Notes: generated by a model from the letters alone, not told the origin. A stretch of 55,366 bases of DNA from Choristocarpus tenellus KU-1152 (GCA_964200185.2 CAXNAD020000007.1:1-55366); one strand, 5' to 3'; shown: positions 40,701 through 52,260, counted from the stretch's first letter. Numbers and translations are program-made.

Positions 40701-43700
40701 TGTGGGTGTTGTATTGCCTAGAATTTTCCGTAACAGTTTCCAATGAAAGTCGAAAGAACATGGAAACAAGTCCCTTAAGATATTTTGTGGGTTTTCCTGT
40801 ATTAAATTATCACTGTACATCAGCCATTTATATGTTGTTGTTACAATCATCAGTGAGGGCAAGGTTCATTCTCTCTGAACTCAGGACAAGTCTTAATGAG
40901 GAAGTTTGGTTGATGTGAAACAAGCTACTCCAGAGAATGGCGGAGGAGAAGAATTGGACATCTACTTTAGAATTGTTCTATTTTATTAGGGTCTTGTCAT
41001 CAATCAACCCTTCGTACTTGTTTCGTCTCAAATAAGATAGGATGTGATGAGGTCAGAGAATGCATATTTTACCTGCAAGCATCAGTGCACAATGGGATGG
41101 TTTTCTCTTCATGTTACTTCTCATTACGCCCAACAAATACTCATATTTTCCGTTTACATTGGGTACTTTCATGAAGGGTGAGGGTTAGGGTAACACGAAG
41201 AATAGCATGTGTACAGCATGGTTTTTTGTCCAATTTCAAGTTCTGGAACATGGGGCAACAGTATTTTTGCAACAGAGGTGATAAATAGAATTGCAGGGCA
41301 AAGAAAGGTCTGCAGTGGTAATATTATGCGCACTGATGATTTTGGTCTAATATTTTTTGCTAAGATGATTCATTCTTGTCCCTTTGGATATGTTAGATAT
41401 TACGAGGACAGGTGTTGTCTGCGCTGTTGACTGTTTTGTCTATTTCCTTTTTAGATTGTACTGACACAATAAAGACAATCTTGGACTTGCCTTGTCTTTT
41501 CTGTGCTAACCTCCTACTTGCAGTCGGGGGTGTGCAACTTTGGAGATAAGTGCCGCTTCCGCCATGCCAGCAAGGCTCAACTTGAGGAGGTGATGAATAG
41601 AGTTGCACAAAATGCGTACATAACTAAAAAGTTGTGAAAACCAGGAACTTGCTTGTGGCTTACATTCTGAATTCTTAGTATTGCCTATTTGAAGTTAGAC
41701 GTTTTGATGTGTAAAACACTGAGGTTACCTCATGTTCCTCATTAACCTTCCACATTGTTGTACACCATCCGGCTGTAGATGAGGTTAATCTTGTGTGGTT
41801 TGCCTCTATTGCACCAATATTTGATTTCAGCCATCTTTTGCTATTACTCCCCAGGAACAAGCGATGGGCTTCAGGCACCCTGATCCCAATGATCTTCCCT
41901 CGCGTCCTGGAATGGATCCATGCAAGTTTTATGCTCGTACTGGTGAGAAGAGGAATTTCTGGTAAACCAATTGCACTTGATAGTGGGTCAAAATAATACT
42001 GCTCTAGATTTTTTACAAGGAAATTCCTTTTGATGTCATATTTAACTTATTCTCCAGCTCAACGATATATTAGCCGTACTTATATTCGCATTTTATGTCC
42101 ACTTCAGGCTAAAAGGACCTCAATATTTTGCCAATGTTTACCTAGGTATTTGAAATTTTGTAATTTTATTGGAGCTCAACATCAATATAATAGTAGATTA
42201 GTTTGGTAGGTGCAAGTTCGAATATTGCTTAGCATAACCTCAAGTGATACATGACATTGCACAAAATTGGCAGGGAAGTGTGCGTTTGGCATGAAGTGCA
42301 AGTTTGACCACCCTGAGCACCTGAAGGCAGCTGCTGCCAACATGGCAAGGACGGTGAGTAATGTGGGCGCTACCAAGGTATAGATAGTAAGGGGGGAGGG
42401 CTAATGTGATCAGAAAACATATTTCTGCTTCGTATAGTTTTTGTTCCTTCTGCTAGTGGGAGTGCGTGCATTGGAAAAGTGAGTGATACAGAGAATAGAT
42501 TGCAATGTCTTTTGAGTCTACCACATTATCTGGAGGTGACCCCTCTGTAAAGATTAATTGAGGTCTTTTCAAAGTATGACTGCTTTTAATGATAAGGTTT
42601 GTAGTGACAGCCCTAACATACCATACAACCTACTGCATGTGCAGGATAATAGAACAAGAGTGATTATTACAGAGACTTTAAGGAGATGTGATGGGTGGCC
42701 TTACCCCTATTTTCCAGTCTGCAATTCGATGTTTTAACGGCACAAACTCTACCTTGCTGTTATTTTTTTATGACCTTTCCTGTCTTCTGCATGGTCAATT
42801 GGCTGTGAGTAGGGCCTTGCATCAAGTGCCTCGTCAACAATGCCTGGGGAAAATCGGATGGTAGCATCTGGCTCATCACTGTCCTCTCACGCGCCAGAGC
42901 AGACTGGGAGCAACAAGAAGTCACCCACTCCCCTGAGCACCAGCGTTCCACAGCAGCGTAAGGTACTGCTGCAAACAAGATTTATGCTCAGGGTGCTACT
43001 TTTGTAAATAGGGCTGCGCGTGCAGAATGTCATTGGATTACTTGAGGTAGAGGTGAATGTACATGTCAATAAAAAGTCTACCATCGACTATTTTTAACAT
43101 TGTGGTCTCATTTTGTGATAAACCATCCAAGATAATAACAATTTGACCGAAGTAAATGATCTCATGGACACAGGTACGTGTTCTGATTGGTCTCAACAAG
43201 AGCAGTTGAGCTCATAGTTCAAGTCTTGAAGCATTGCCACATAATTATTCAGTACATACTTTATATGACAGTGATGAAATTTGTTTCATTTGACAATACC
43301 TTGCACAGGCAGCAACATCTGACCTCAAAGAGGTATATGCTCGCCACATTCTGATCAAGCACAAGGGGTCGCGCCGCCCAGCATCATGGAAAGACCCTGA
43401 GGGAGCCATGATCAAGCAGAGGTAGCAACTGCAAAGTAGAAGGACAAAAGGCTGCTGATGGGCCTATGTTTTTTTTCGTTTCTGATTGTCTCATGCTGAT
43501 AGTCACACTTAGAGCATGTGTAGTTTGTGAACTATGTGTAAAAAGTTGCTGGAAGTGGCAATTTTGTCATATGCTCCTGTCAAGGTTGTGCTACAAAATT
43601 GATTTGATAGTTGTATTGTGCCTTACAGAAGAAAAACTGATGTCTTTTTCAAAACCTTTGATTAGTCTGTTATTCCCTCGCATGCAAGTCCTGACTGCAC

Positions 43701-44926
43701 ACCCTCCCTAACCCTTGATTGGTATGTAATTGCACTTATGGGTCACGATTTTACTTCTGTGCCTTTGTATTTTAAGGACTGGATTATAAAAAAATATTTA
43801 TTTTCTGATCCCTTTTAGCTTGCAGTGTCTAAATGCAGCTCGTTGTTTCTACCAAAGGCTTTACTATGTGTGCTTGTACAGAGTGAAGTAAGCATGAACC
43901 CACTGCAAGGTCTGCATTGGTCACCCACCCATCCCCACCCCACCCCTCAATAGACGCACATACATGAAGCTTGTCTTACTCTGATGACAACTGGATAAAT
44001 AAATATTTGTAATGTGGACTGTAAAAACAGGACTGTGGAAGAAGCAACAAGGATGTTGAGAGACCTGAGGGAAAGTGTCAAGTCACCTGATGATTTTGCC
44101 AAAGTGGCTACCACAAGCTCTGACTGCAGCAGTGCCAAGAGGGGAGGAGATCTTGGCTCATTTGTGCGAGGAAAGATGCAGGTGAACACTATTTTATTAT
44201 TTTTGTATGATACGGACGATGTTCCACATATGTTTGGCAAGTAATGATAGGGTTCAGGGGAGTTCTATTATCCAAGGATAAATTAAGCACGTAATTACCT
44301 TTTGTTTTTTGGGTTCTTCGTGTTTTAGACCCTAACACCTGTAGAAATTATTTTTTTGGTCATCAGTTGGTTGGATATGTTTATTTGACTTACTAAAAAT
44401 AAATTATTTATTAAACCACTACATTTTATTGGACCAATCCTAGTCATAATTGCTGTCCCCAGGCAACATGACAGTTTAATGGTATTCCTTGGATGCATAT
44501 TAAGACCGAGAATAGAAATTATGTTCTCATAGTTAACTCAGAATAAAATCTTATAAAAAAATTAAATTAGATGTTGGGTAGCAGCTAATGCGACTTGATG
44601 GTATAGATGAAGACATAATTGTCCTTTCAGATTTTAGTCCAGTAGGTTTTCTAAGTTATCATATAAGTATCTTATCCGGGTTGACTTTTGGAGTATCAGC
44701 ATAATTTCATACCTCTCTTACAGGATGGCACTACAGTTGTGCTGTTAAGTATGAAAATAATGTTGAGGTACCCACAAGTAACGCCTTCTTATCCTTAACT
44801 GTTCTAACTATTTTATTAATAACGCAGCGGGCCTTCGAAGATGCGGCATTTGGACTGGCCGTGGGGGGTCTCAGCGATGTGGTTGCCACAGACAGTGGTG
44901 TGCACCTTATCATGCGCACTGGCTGA
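27471..44926 (+). CDS. CCCH zinc-finger / Pin1-type prolyl isomerase fusion protein, 19 exons, 1,110 aa
   Basis: Exons read from the sequence: 27471-27597, 28263-28389, 29637-29788, 31335-32431, 32918-32975, 33670-33773, 34827-34940, 35709-35792, 37198-37291, 37773-37860, 38600-39010, 39965-40070, 41524-41589, 41831-41942, 42274-42353, 42813-42962, 43309-43421, 44031-44181, 44828-44926. All 18 introns are GT-AG, all phases match, and the total is 3,333 nt ending in TGA. The start is the first ATG of exon 1, followed by G. Order of parts: basic KRARP stretch at 30-34 (possible nuclear signal), CCCH finger 69-88, low-complexity S/G/T/Q/Y/A region about 89-690, glycine-rich segment, CCCH fingers 803-822, 849-868 and 907-926, a linker with SPTP, and parvulin domain about 999-1110. 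CX8CX5CX3H fingers usually bind RNA or DNA; Pin1 parvulins isomerise phospho-Ser/Thr-Pro bonds. A nuclear RNA-linked role is inferred. The exons with domains are secure; exons 5-10 and 16 rest on phase and splice signals alone. Confidence 0.88.
28340..29646 (+). other. CCCH finger 1 (residues 69-88), split by intron 2
   Basis: Residues C69, C78, C84 and H88 fit C-X8-C-X5-C-X3-H exactly. The finger is preceded by PRRPGADAC, the RPG-x-x-C type linker common before plant CCCH fingers, and carries the usual TGTCKFG core. The intron falls inside the Arg codon directly after the third Cys (phase 2). About 715 residues of low-complexity and glycine-rich sequence separate this finger from the next one, which is unusual spacing for this family. 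Confidence 0.92.
30412..30431 (+). repeat. Short interstitial telomere-like motif (TTAGGG)
   Basis: GTTAGGTTAGGGTTAGGG lies in intron 3 of the CCCH-Pin1 gene. Two-unit copies occur at about 6635, 17938, 21468 and 41181, and on the other strand at about 4838. Confidence 0.8.
31108..31228. other. Poly-C tracts flanking a 10-N assembly gap
   Basis: Homopolymer C runs at 31108-31133 and 31213-31228 surround ten Ns at 31143-31152, within intron 3. The true length here is unknown. Exon 4 starts about 100 bases later and is unaffected. Confidence 0.95.
31335..32431 (+). other. Exon 4: prion-like low-complexity region (365 codons)
   Basis: This single 1,097-nt exon encodes residues 137-501 of the CCCH-Pin1 protein. 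It opens with [11 protein letters not shown], which resembles the SYGQ-rich domains of FUS/EWS-type proteins. Throughout it is rich in Ser, Gly, Thr, Ala, Gln and Tyr, with few charged residues. Such composition is typical of domains that form condensates; that function is inference. Six tandem heptads lie near its start. The flanking phases (1 in, 0 out) match the neighbouring exons. A second frame is also open for about 250 codons because of the repeats, but it is a shadow. Confidence 0.85.
31430..31555 (+). repeat. Coding minisatellite, 21 bp x 6
   Basis: Six head-to-tail copies of a 21-bp unit (GGC TCT ACC TAT CCC ACA ACT) encode GSTYPTT five times and GSAYPTT once. A degenerate copy (GTDYGTT) precedes them. 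Because the unit is a multiple of three, copy-number change keeps the frame. Near-perfect identity between copies suggests recent expansion. Confidence 0.95.
34654..34701. repeat. (TC)n(AC)n compound microsatellite
   Basis: Fourteen CT-type units pass directly into nine CA units. The repeat lies in intron 6 of the CCCH-Pin1 gene, about 125 bases before exon 7. Confidence 0.95.
38961..39974 (+). other. CCCH finger 2 (residues 803-822), split by intron 11
   Basis: C803, C812, C818 and H822 fit C-X8-C-X5-C-X3-H. The upstream linker is PQRPGMPEC and the core is MKTGACRF, close to plant CCCH proteins. The intron lies in the Lys codon right after the third Cys, phase 2, the same place and phase as in finger 1. 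[13 protein letters not shown] follows, another plant-like stretch. Confidence 0.92.
40053..41565 (+). other. CCCH finger 3 (residues 849-868), split by intron 12
   Basis: C849, C858, C864 and H868 fit C-X8-C-X5-C-X3-H, with the core [14 protein letters not shown]. The intron lies between the first and second Cys (phase 0), unlike fingers 1 and 2. There is no RPG linker ahead of it. It is joined to finger 2 by a 26-residue spacer. Confidence 0.9.
41921..42311 (+). other. CCCH finger 4 (residues 907-926), split by intron 14
   Basis: C907, C916, C922 and H926 fit C-X8-C-X5-C-X3-H, with the core [17 protein letters not shown]. The linker [10 protein letters not shown] precedes it. The intron is phase 1 in the Gly codon just before the second Cys. 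Exons 14 and 15 join with matching phase. Confidence 0.92.
43336..44923 (+). other. Pin1-type parvulin PPIase domain (about residues 999-1110)
   Basis: Exons 17-19 encode the whole catalytic domain. Residues matching human Pin1 are present: H1003 (H59), K1007 (K63), R1012 and R1013 (R68/R69, phosphate binding), C1060 in SDCSSAK (C113), M1077 (M130), F1081 (F134), S1101 (S154) and H1104 (H157). The GDLGSF and DSGVH motifs are intact. After SRRPASW comes KDPEG, the short insert that marks plant Pin1 homologues and is absent from animal Pin1. No WW domain is present anywhere in the protein; the CCCH fingers take its N-terminal place. The domain ends the protein at RTG-stop, as in stand-alone Pin1. 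Peptidyl-prolyl cis-trans isomerase activity towards pSer/pThr-Pro is expected. Confidence 0.95.
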
Positions 44927-47900
44927 ATCAAAAAACAATCTCACACATTGTTAAAATATTACAAGACATGACAGTCAACATGCCATTTGTCTTATGGGCA
45001 ATACTCAAGGGTGCCTGCAATGAGAGGGCTGGCAGTGATGAAGATTGAAGGGTTAGAAATGAAGTTCCAGTCAAGGGGAAGGAAAGGATGTGGGAAGGGC
45101 GATGTTAGGCTTGTAACTACAGACAAGGCGAGACAGGACAAGCGTCTGACGGAGAATAATGGAGTAGGGCATCTGTATCATGAACACCTGCATTTGACAT
45201 GGATTGGATTTTTCTTGGCTTGAGGAAGGCCTACAAAGTCTATATGCTTTATCAGGATTGTTCTAAAGGAGATTCAGTGAAGTTAAGAAAGGAGGGGTTT
45301 GGGGATATAGGGAGAAGGGCAAAGACCGAAAAGCACAAGACTAAACTTATCTGAATGAAGGCTATTGACCTTTTGGGTTGCGATTTACAGATTATGTTAT
45401 CGTTAAAAAGAGGATCAAATGGAATGTGGAATGCCTTATTTTGTTAAAGGGGTTGTGGTTTGAGGATTAAGTGGGGGGTAATAGTAGCTAGCTGGAGCTA
45501 TGTATTGGGTTGCAGAGCAGGGCTTGATATAACAAGCTAAATGGTGCACAAGACTTTATATTTGAAAAAAACAGTACACTCCAAGAATTCACAAAGGTGC
45601 AGAGCACACAACTGCAGACCCCAATTGATTTTGTGGGATAATCGTTTCATACTAAGTTATGTTACTTTGCTGATACCCAGGTTACGACATGAGTTCACAT
45701 TAGGTAGTAGGGGGGAGTGGTTAATGAAAATGAGTGATGGGGTTATGGTAAAGGGAAAAAGAAACATGCAGTGGTTTGTCATTCCTGTAAAGGGAATATG
45801 TTGGGCTTCGTGTCATCTTATGATATTTGAACTACATAAAGTTGAGTCATCATGTGAAGATGCTACCTTCCTTGTACATGGCATCGCTATGCTCCACAGG
45901 ACATTCCATGCCCAATATATTGGGTACATATGATAGGTGTGGTGAAGTTGACCAGGGGATCTTACGTGTGTATGAACTTGGCTTAAGTTGACTGGCATAA
46001 GGGTATGCACTATTCCAGGTAGCCCAGTGTGCGTAGGCACACATTTAATATATAGTCATCATGCTACACTTGAGAAAGCTATGTGGAACCTTTGCTGGGA
46101 CCGGAATTACATTTTGCAATAGCTTGTTGCAAACCCCGGTTCCCGGTTACCCTAATTCTTTGTTCAATTCATGGGTATTATCTGGAACATTTGTGAGGCA
46201 AAAGAGTCTTGTTATTGTAGAATTAAAGATTCTGTTCCTCGGTGTGTTAGTGCTGGAGGCTGAGTCCATTTTATGGTAGGTAGAGATGCTTTCAGTGTGC
46301 TGATGTGATTGTGAAGTAGGATGCAAGAAACAACCTACTCTTACAGCAAGACCTTCTGCACGCCTGCATTTTGTTGGATAATAATAAATATCAATACTGC
46401 ATTTTGTTAGAGGTGCTCCTTACTGCAGTGCACACTTCTCTCTTCTTTATAAATTGCAGTCTAGGGTATGCGGACTATTTTCTTCAAAACTATGTGTTGT
46501 GCAGGGCAGTAAGTTGCACCTTCATATCTTGACAAAATAGCAGACATGATGTGTTGTCCAGCTGTAGAGGAGACAGGAAGGTGTGCAAGAATGAATTTCC
46601 AGTATCTAAACAGAGCCAGCAGTGAACTCCTGGTTTATTGGGCTTGACTTTATCATTGGCCTCTTCAAAAGTCCATCATGGTGTGGTAAACTGCTTGGGC
46701 CCAGAATTTGTGATAAAGGATAATGTTTGTGTCATGTCATCATCTTTATTGTTCAAGATGAGGTGAGGGATATGAACAGCAGCATGTAAAAGGTTGTGTC
46801 TACATATTTTTTAGTTAGGAACTTTTATAAAACATGAGATTTGAAATCCTTGCTTTGTTTGCTCAAATTCATTACATGCGGTATCAACACTGTATTAGTT
46901 TCAAATGTTGAATTTCTCAGGAAAAGACATCCTCAAACTTGGACTAGTAGAATACCCTGTGTTTTGTTGCCCAAAATGGGGCAATGCAGGTGATTTTATT
47001 GTGACAGACCTTGTGTGGGCCTTAGATCTGCCCGCTCAGATGCCTCAAAAGATAAATAAAGTTGAAATATATTATCTGTGTGCATACTGCAGACTGAAGA
47101 GCTGCTATTAACTGTGTGCTAATGGTTGTGCTACTTTTGATTCTACCCTAAATGCCAGACAGGTTAAGAAAACACGATTTTTTTCATCATAAAAAAAGGA
47201 TTCTTTTTGTTGATAAATTGCTTGTGTATAACTTTCAAATACAGTCCACTTTTATTCTGTCGAGATCATAAAGCATGCAATAGTAAGTGATGAGAAATCA
47301 TATTACATGAAATGGTTTGTGCATGAAGTATATAGAATTTGAAGGAACAAATGTAACTTAAGTAGGTGATAATCAGGAAATCTATCGAACTCCGACCCAA
47401 GAACTACCTATCAGATCATTTATTTCTAACAATTACATTACCTATCTTTCACCTCTTCTTTCTGTTTTTCAAAATGTGGGCTGGGGTCTGTCACGTTTGT
47501 AGGATGCCTGCGCCAAACAAGAACTGCCCTCTTTCTGCATCTTGTTTTACCCTTCCCATTGCTACATTCATCTTCAGTCAGCAGATCATCCAGAAAGAAT
47601 GCGCACTTACCAAATTCTACGACTTGCTACAATCTTTCCATCGCTCTGAGGGGTCTTGGCTGGACTGTCCCAGGGCAAATGAGTACTTCTTCGTTAGCAG
47701 TGGAGGAGTTAATGTTCGTGACACGAGGATGTTACATTAAGGGAAAAGAAAATTGTGCCATTTCATGGGTAGTCAGTATAGTAGTCATACTCTCCGCCTT
47801 TACTTTTCCCTATTCTTGTGCTCTCCTCTTGTCTCAGGTGATTGTCATTGTGCCCACAATCTGGAATTTGCTGATGTTGCTTTGGCTTACTCATCTTCGT

Positions 47901-48806
47901 CATCACCTTACCTGCAAATATTTGTTTTGAGGTTGAAGGGAACCAGACCTTCACATTGAGGATGAACATCAGAATTCTCCAAGTGCTCCATCATCTCTGG
48001 GCAAATACGTTTCTCTGTGGTGAGTAGAAAGTTTGAGGTAGGGAGAGATGTATTTGTGAGGACAAAGAATACAAAAAAAGAACCGCACCCTTTTTGCAAG
48101 ATGAAATTATTATGTACGCTCAATGTGAACATTTGGCATCTATATCATAGCCAGATGTTACGATGATATGCAGTGCTGCATAGCTGTAAAGGTATATCAA
48201 CATCACATATTAGTATCGGTGGTCAAGATGCTGTCCTACTTACTTTGTCCGTGGGCTATCACCCCAACATTATGAAGGGAACTAGTACTTGAGATATTTT
48301 ATACCTTACAAACTTTTTCGAGTTAGACAAAAAAAAAAGAACATTATGGTCGGAAATATGGGGACAAATCAAATCTCTTGAAGTTGATTAAGGTGATAAC
48401 TCCGCGTGAAACCCAAACTGCTGTAAAGCCTACCACATGTCAGTTCATCCCATTAAATATGTATGGATTCAGCTGAAGTCCTAACATAATGATCAAGTCA
48501 TAGTGGCACCTTCACAAAACAGCATATAATAGGGCGCATTATCTGGGGCCATTTTCTGTTTTGGAGGGTAGTTACGTTTTTCTCATATATACACGATTGT
48601 TTTACCTGTTAATGATGTAAAACCTATGTCATTGAAATGCTCACGTGTGTTTTTAGATGCTCAAGTCGTTTTGGCTGGCAGTGCAAAATACTTACAGAAG
48701 AAGTACTTGGAGTATTCTTAGTCCATTTTGAGTACTCTGAGTGTTGCTGGGTCATCTTTTGATATTCATTAGTAAATTACAGGTTCAAATTTGTCAGCTT
48801 CAACAT
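44927..48806. other. Downstream of the CCCH-Pin1 gene; no gene recognised
   Basis: The 3' untranslated region begins at 44927; no AATAAA follows closely. The longest open frame, 45541-45933 (130 codons), has no recognisable domain and no supporting splice sites. Confidence 0.5.
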
Positions 48807-49320
48807 TTACATTGTTGCCATCTCCCACCATGAGTTCCATCTTACAACCCTACTGCAAAATTTCATGTACTCCCCCCACTGTGGAGCATCCATTGGTCTT
48901 GCTAGCTCATCCATATCTTTTAGATTGTCAGGAGCATTTGTGAGGTTGATCATGTCTCCCTCCAATATCTTGTCTCCTGTTTTGATGTACTTTGCCATCT
49001 CCCCTTGGGCATAAGCAACCAGCTTGCCACCGTCTGCTGGTTTTCATCCACCCCCAATCCAATCCCAGATAGTGTCACCGTACCACCCCAGCCTTGTCTC
49101 ATCTATCACTTGGGGAACATTCTCCTCTTCACTTACCAAAAGCTGGCATATTGTTCCCATGTTACCAGAAAAACTTGATGGACAACACTTGGGCATATAA
49201 GGTGGTGTCCAAATCATATCCCAGCCCTTATCACCACAACAATTCTGCTGTTTCAGACTCAGCAATCTCAGTGAGGGACTTGGAATTCCACCTGCTCTTC
49301 CTGATGGGTACTCCATTTCT
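48807..49320 (-). pseudogene. DDE transposase relic (IS630/Tc1-like superfamily, C-terminal part)
   Basis: The minus strand reads KGWDMIWTPPYMPK, matching the TPPYxPxLxPIE block of IS630/Tc1-type DDE transposases. It continues with a degraded PIExFW region, then ETRLGWYGDTIW, an in-frame TGA, and a further open stretch to 48807. The usual PIE residues are lost (CPSSFS), and the upstream half with the first two catalytic Asp residues is not readable. The assignment rests mainly on the TPPY block and the spacing of what follows. Confidence 0.5.
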
Positions 49321-51019
49321 TCCTTGCTGGTACCTTGCGGGCCCTTGCCTGTTAATTTCTTGCCCTCCCTCTCTTGATTTATGGCATCCCTACATCATCA
49401 GATGCCTCTGAGGTTGGCCGACCCTCTCAACCTCTTGTTTTTGTTATTCACCATCCCAGGACTCTTTGCTTGGTGCACCAATAACTTAAGATGGGCCTTG
49501 AGTCATGAAACTAAACCCTTTCAGATTTGTCTACCTACGCTAGCTCGGCCTGATCACCAAGGATGGTCTTCCCTAGTGTCCTTGTGTGGTCGGGAGAAAT
49601 CAGATAGCTAACAGGACTTCCAAAAGGACAACCCAGTTTTTATACAGAGGCCAACAGGTGAATATTTTGAGATAGGCTTCAAGTGTTTCACTCACTGACT
49701 TAAGGTTCAAGTCATAAGCCCTCACCCAATCATATCGTCAGAAGTAAACACCATACATAGAATGAGAAAGCTCTTACGACTGACCAATTGAACCAAATTT
49801 TGTTAAAAAAATAATAATTTTATCAAATGCCTAGAATATGATTACTTCCCTCCATGATAGTCCCCACAAACTTAACAAGGGAACATCTCAATCTCGAGTT
49901 TGCTTTTGAGTCATCTCACAAACAAGTGTCACTATTGGATTTTCTTCTCTCAACATAGAGTGTTGAGAAAGTTGTCAAACATGCCAAGGTTTGAACCTGC
50001 ACCTCTGTTTTGCTCAGGTATTGTGATAGGTTTACCTTTCACATTATTACAAAAAGTGGGAATGCACCAATGAGTGATAGTACCTAGACAACTGTGGAGA
50101 AACAGGGGCTTTTGCTCAGAGGGTCAGTTACATGCACAAGGAATGATCAATTATCTTTTGATATTGGGGGAACTTGCAGGTGGAACATAGGAGTAGAGTG
50201 AACAGGAGAAGCGCTGATGTGTTTTGCAAGACAATCTGATGGAAGGAAGTATTGGATAACAGCTGAGGGTTGGTGTACGAGGCCCCATAGTTAACACAGT
50301 ATGCGTATGTGGTCAACGAAAGCAAGACTTGGAAGTAAGTACTTTGTAGACAATTTGTATGCCAGAGATTCAATGATAGCAACAGTCAAGGCAGTTAATG
50401 CATGTTGGGGTGCATGCACATATGCAAGGGCCTGTTGAATGTAACTTTTTCCGTTAGTATTTTATTTTTATACGTGATGGATAGTACTTGGATGGAGTGG
50501 ATGTGACGCTTAGTGTCTTTTTCCTGCATGACCTTGGTGATGGTGATGATGACAGCATTGATGATATTCTGTCTCACCTACATGTTGGGTGCAGGGTGCA
50601 TATGTCTAAGTCTTGACTGACATTCTTACCTAAACATCGATTTTTCCCTTATTTTGTCTTGTTTCTGTATTGTTGTATTGTGTTACTGCCTATTTTTTCT
50701 CCCAACTACATTTCGACCACAGGTTTGGGACCTCTCAGACTTCCATGGTAGCAACAGTTATTTTTGTATCTGTCTCAGTAGTGTGGTGGTACCCCAATGT
50801 CTCGACTAATCCAAAGGTTGTAAATTCCATCAAACCTCAGCACAGCAAGCCACTCTCTTGACTCCTTTGTCGGGAGAATGGAAGATTGAATGAAATTTGT
50901 TTGCAAGATGGGGCTAAATAGGAGATACGAAATCACAACAACTGCTCAAGGAATAGGCAGGGAGTAGTAATGACCCACAGAAGAACAAACTTGGTGCTGA
51001 ACTTTCGATTTTTTTTGAG
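49321..51019. other. No gene recognised
   Basis: Short open frames only. The first 300 bases may hold an unreadable upstream part of the DDE transposase relic. Confidence 0.5.
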
Positions 51020-52260
51020 GTGTTGAAATAGCACTAACACCTAAGCAGTAGTACTGTATAAGATTAATGCTTCATCAAAACCATATTACGTTTGTAATTT
51101 TTTTACAATATTTTTTATTCTTCCAAAGCTCCTTGCACTGAACAATCTATTAAGTTGCTTCCATATCTTACAACAATACCACCAATGAGTGATGGGTCCT
51201 ACCCTTACTTCTAAGTTCTGTTAACTTTTCTCCAAGACAGTATTCTGTGAATGAACTACTTTTCGATTGATATATCGAGGCCAGCATTTCGCATACAGCT
51301 ATAGCATCGTGTATGTGACCTTTCATATATTGAATCTCAGTACAATTCTTGCAAGATTTCCAAAGCATAAGGGGGTTTATTATGTGCTTACATTTTTTAG
51401 ATCTAACTAAATCTGCAATATAGCTTGAACACTGAGTTTCGTCAAACAGTTTTAACGCATTGATTTTCTGAAAATATTGGTGAATTGATTTTCTGGAATA
51501 ACTGTTACATCAAATCTTTTTTGTTATTTTTTTAATCTTGATTTATCTGCGAATAAATAAGCATGTGTACCGACTATTTCCTAAATCCAGGTCTTAAACC
51601 TTACGCTGAAATCTCAGGGTTTACCCTAAAAGGAAGACCAGAATTTAGAGATAATTCTCCTAAGAAAAAAAACGTGGTACTGTTGCTTTGATGGATGCTA
51701 AACTGAGTTTATAACTACTAAGCTTATTTTTTATATTAAATCTGTCTAAATATTTTTTCAGGGCAATTTTGTTATTTTGCTTTATCTAGAACTCTGGTAA
51801 GTTAGGAATTATAGTAAAGAAAATAAAAATAATTAACTACGCCTATGAACATCACTTTCAAGAGGATAACACTAATTATACTTCATAACTTATCCTTTTA
51901 GTAGGAGTATTAAACACTAAGGGGAAGGATGTTAGTGATAGAGAAAAAGTTATTGGTGGCATCAATAAATCTCGAAATCTGTATAAATCCCATTCATACT
52001 TTTACTAGATATCAGCTCTTTATTAGATAAATCAACTTATGAACATACCCAAAACAAAACAAGGTTTGAAGCTACCTGATATGAAAGAATCGAAAATATT
52101 AATAAAAACTTTGGACCACTTATAAAAATGTCTCAAGCAGAATTGTTTTTAATAAAATAACAGCAAAATCATGGGGAAAATATTTAATGTAGAAGGAGTT
52201 AAAATCTTTGGAAATCTTTCAATTGAAGTTCATAAATGCATAAGAACCACCGACCCTTTT
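51020..52260. other. AT-rich island of different composition
   Basis: About 1.2 kb is visibly richer in A and T than its flanks, with many poly-A/poly-T runs. Several short open stretches read like broken AT-rich coding sequence on the + strand, for example LNPGLKPYAEISGFTLKGRP near 51580-51640 and VSDREKVIGGINKSRNLYKS near 51930-51990, with stops between. I do not recognise the protein. An old organellar or other foreign insertion is possible; a mere AT-rich intergenic stretch is the alternative. Confidence 0.35.

Noticed and set aside
45541-45933. 130-codon + strand open frame
   Set aside because: A faint similarity to the copia gag-pre-integrase region was considered, but no zinc motif or protease site supports it.
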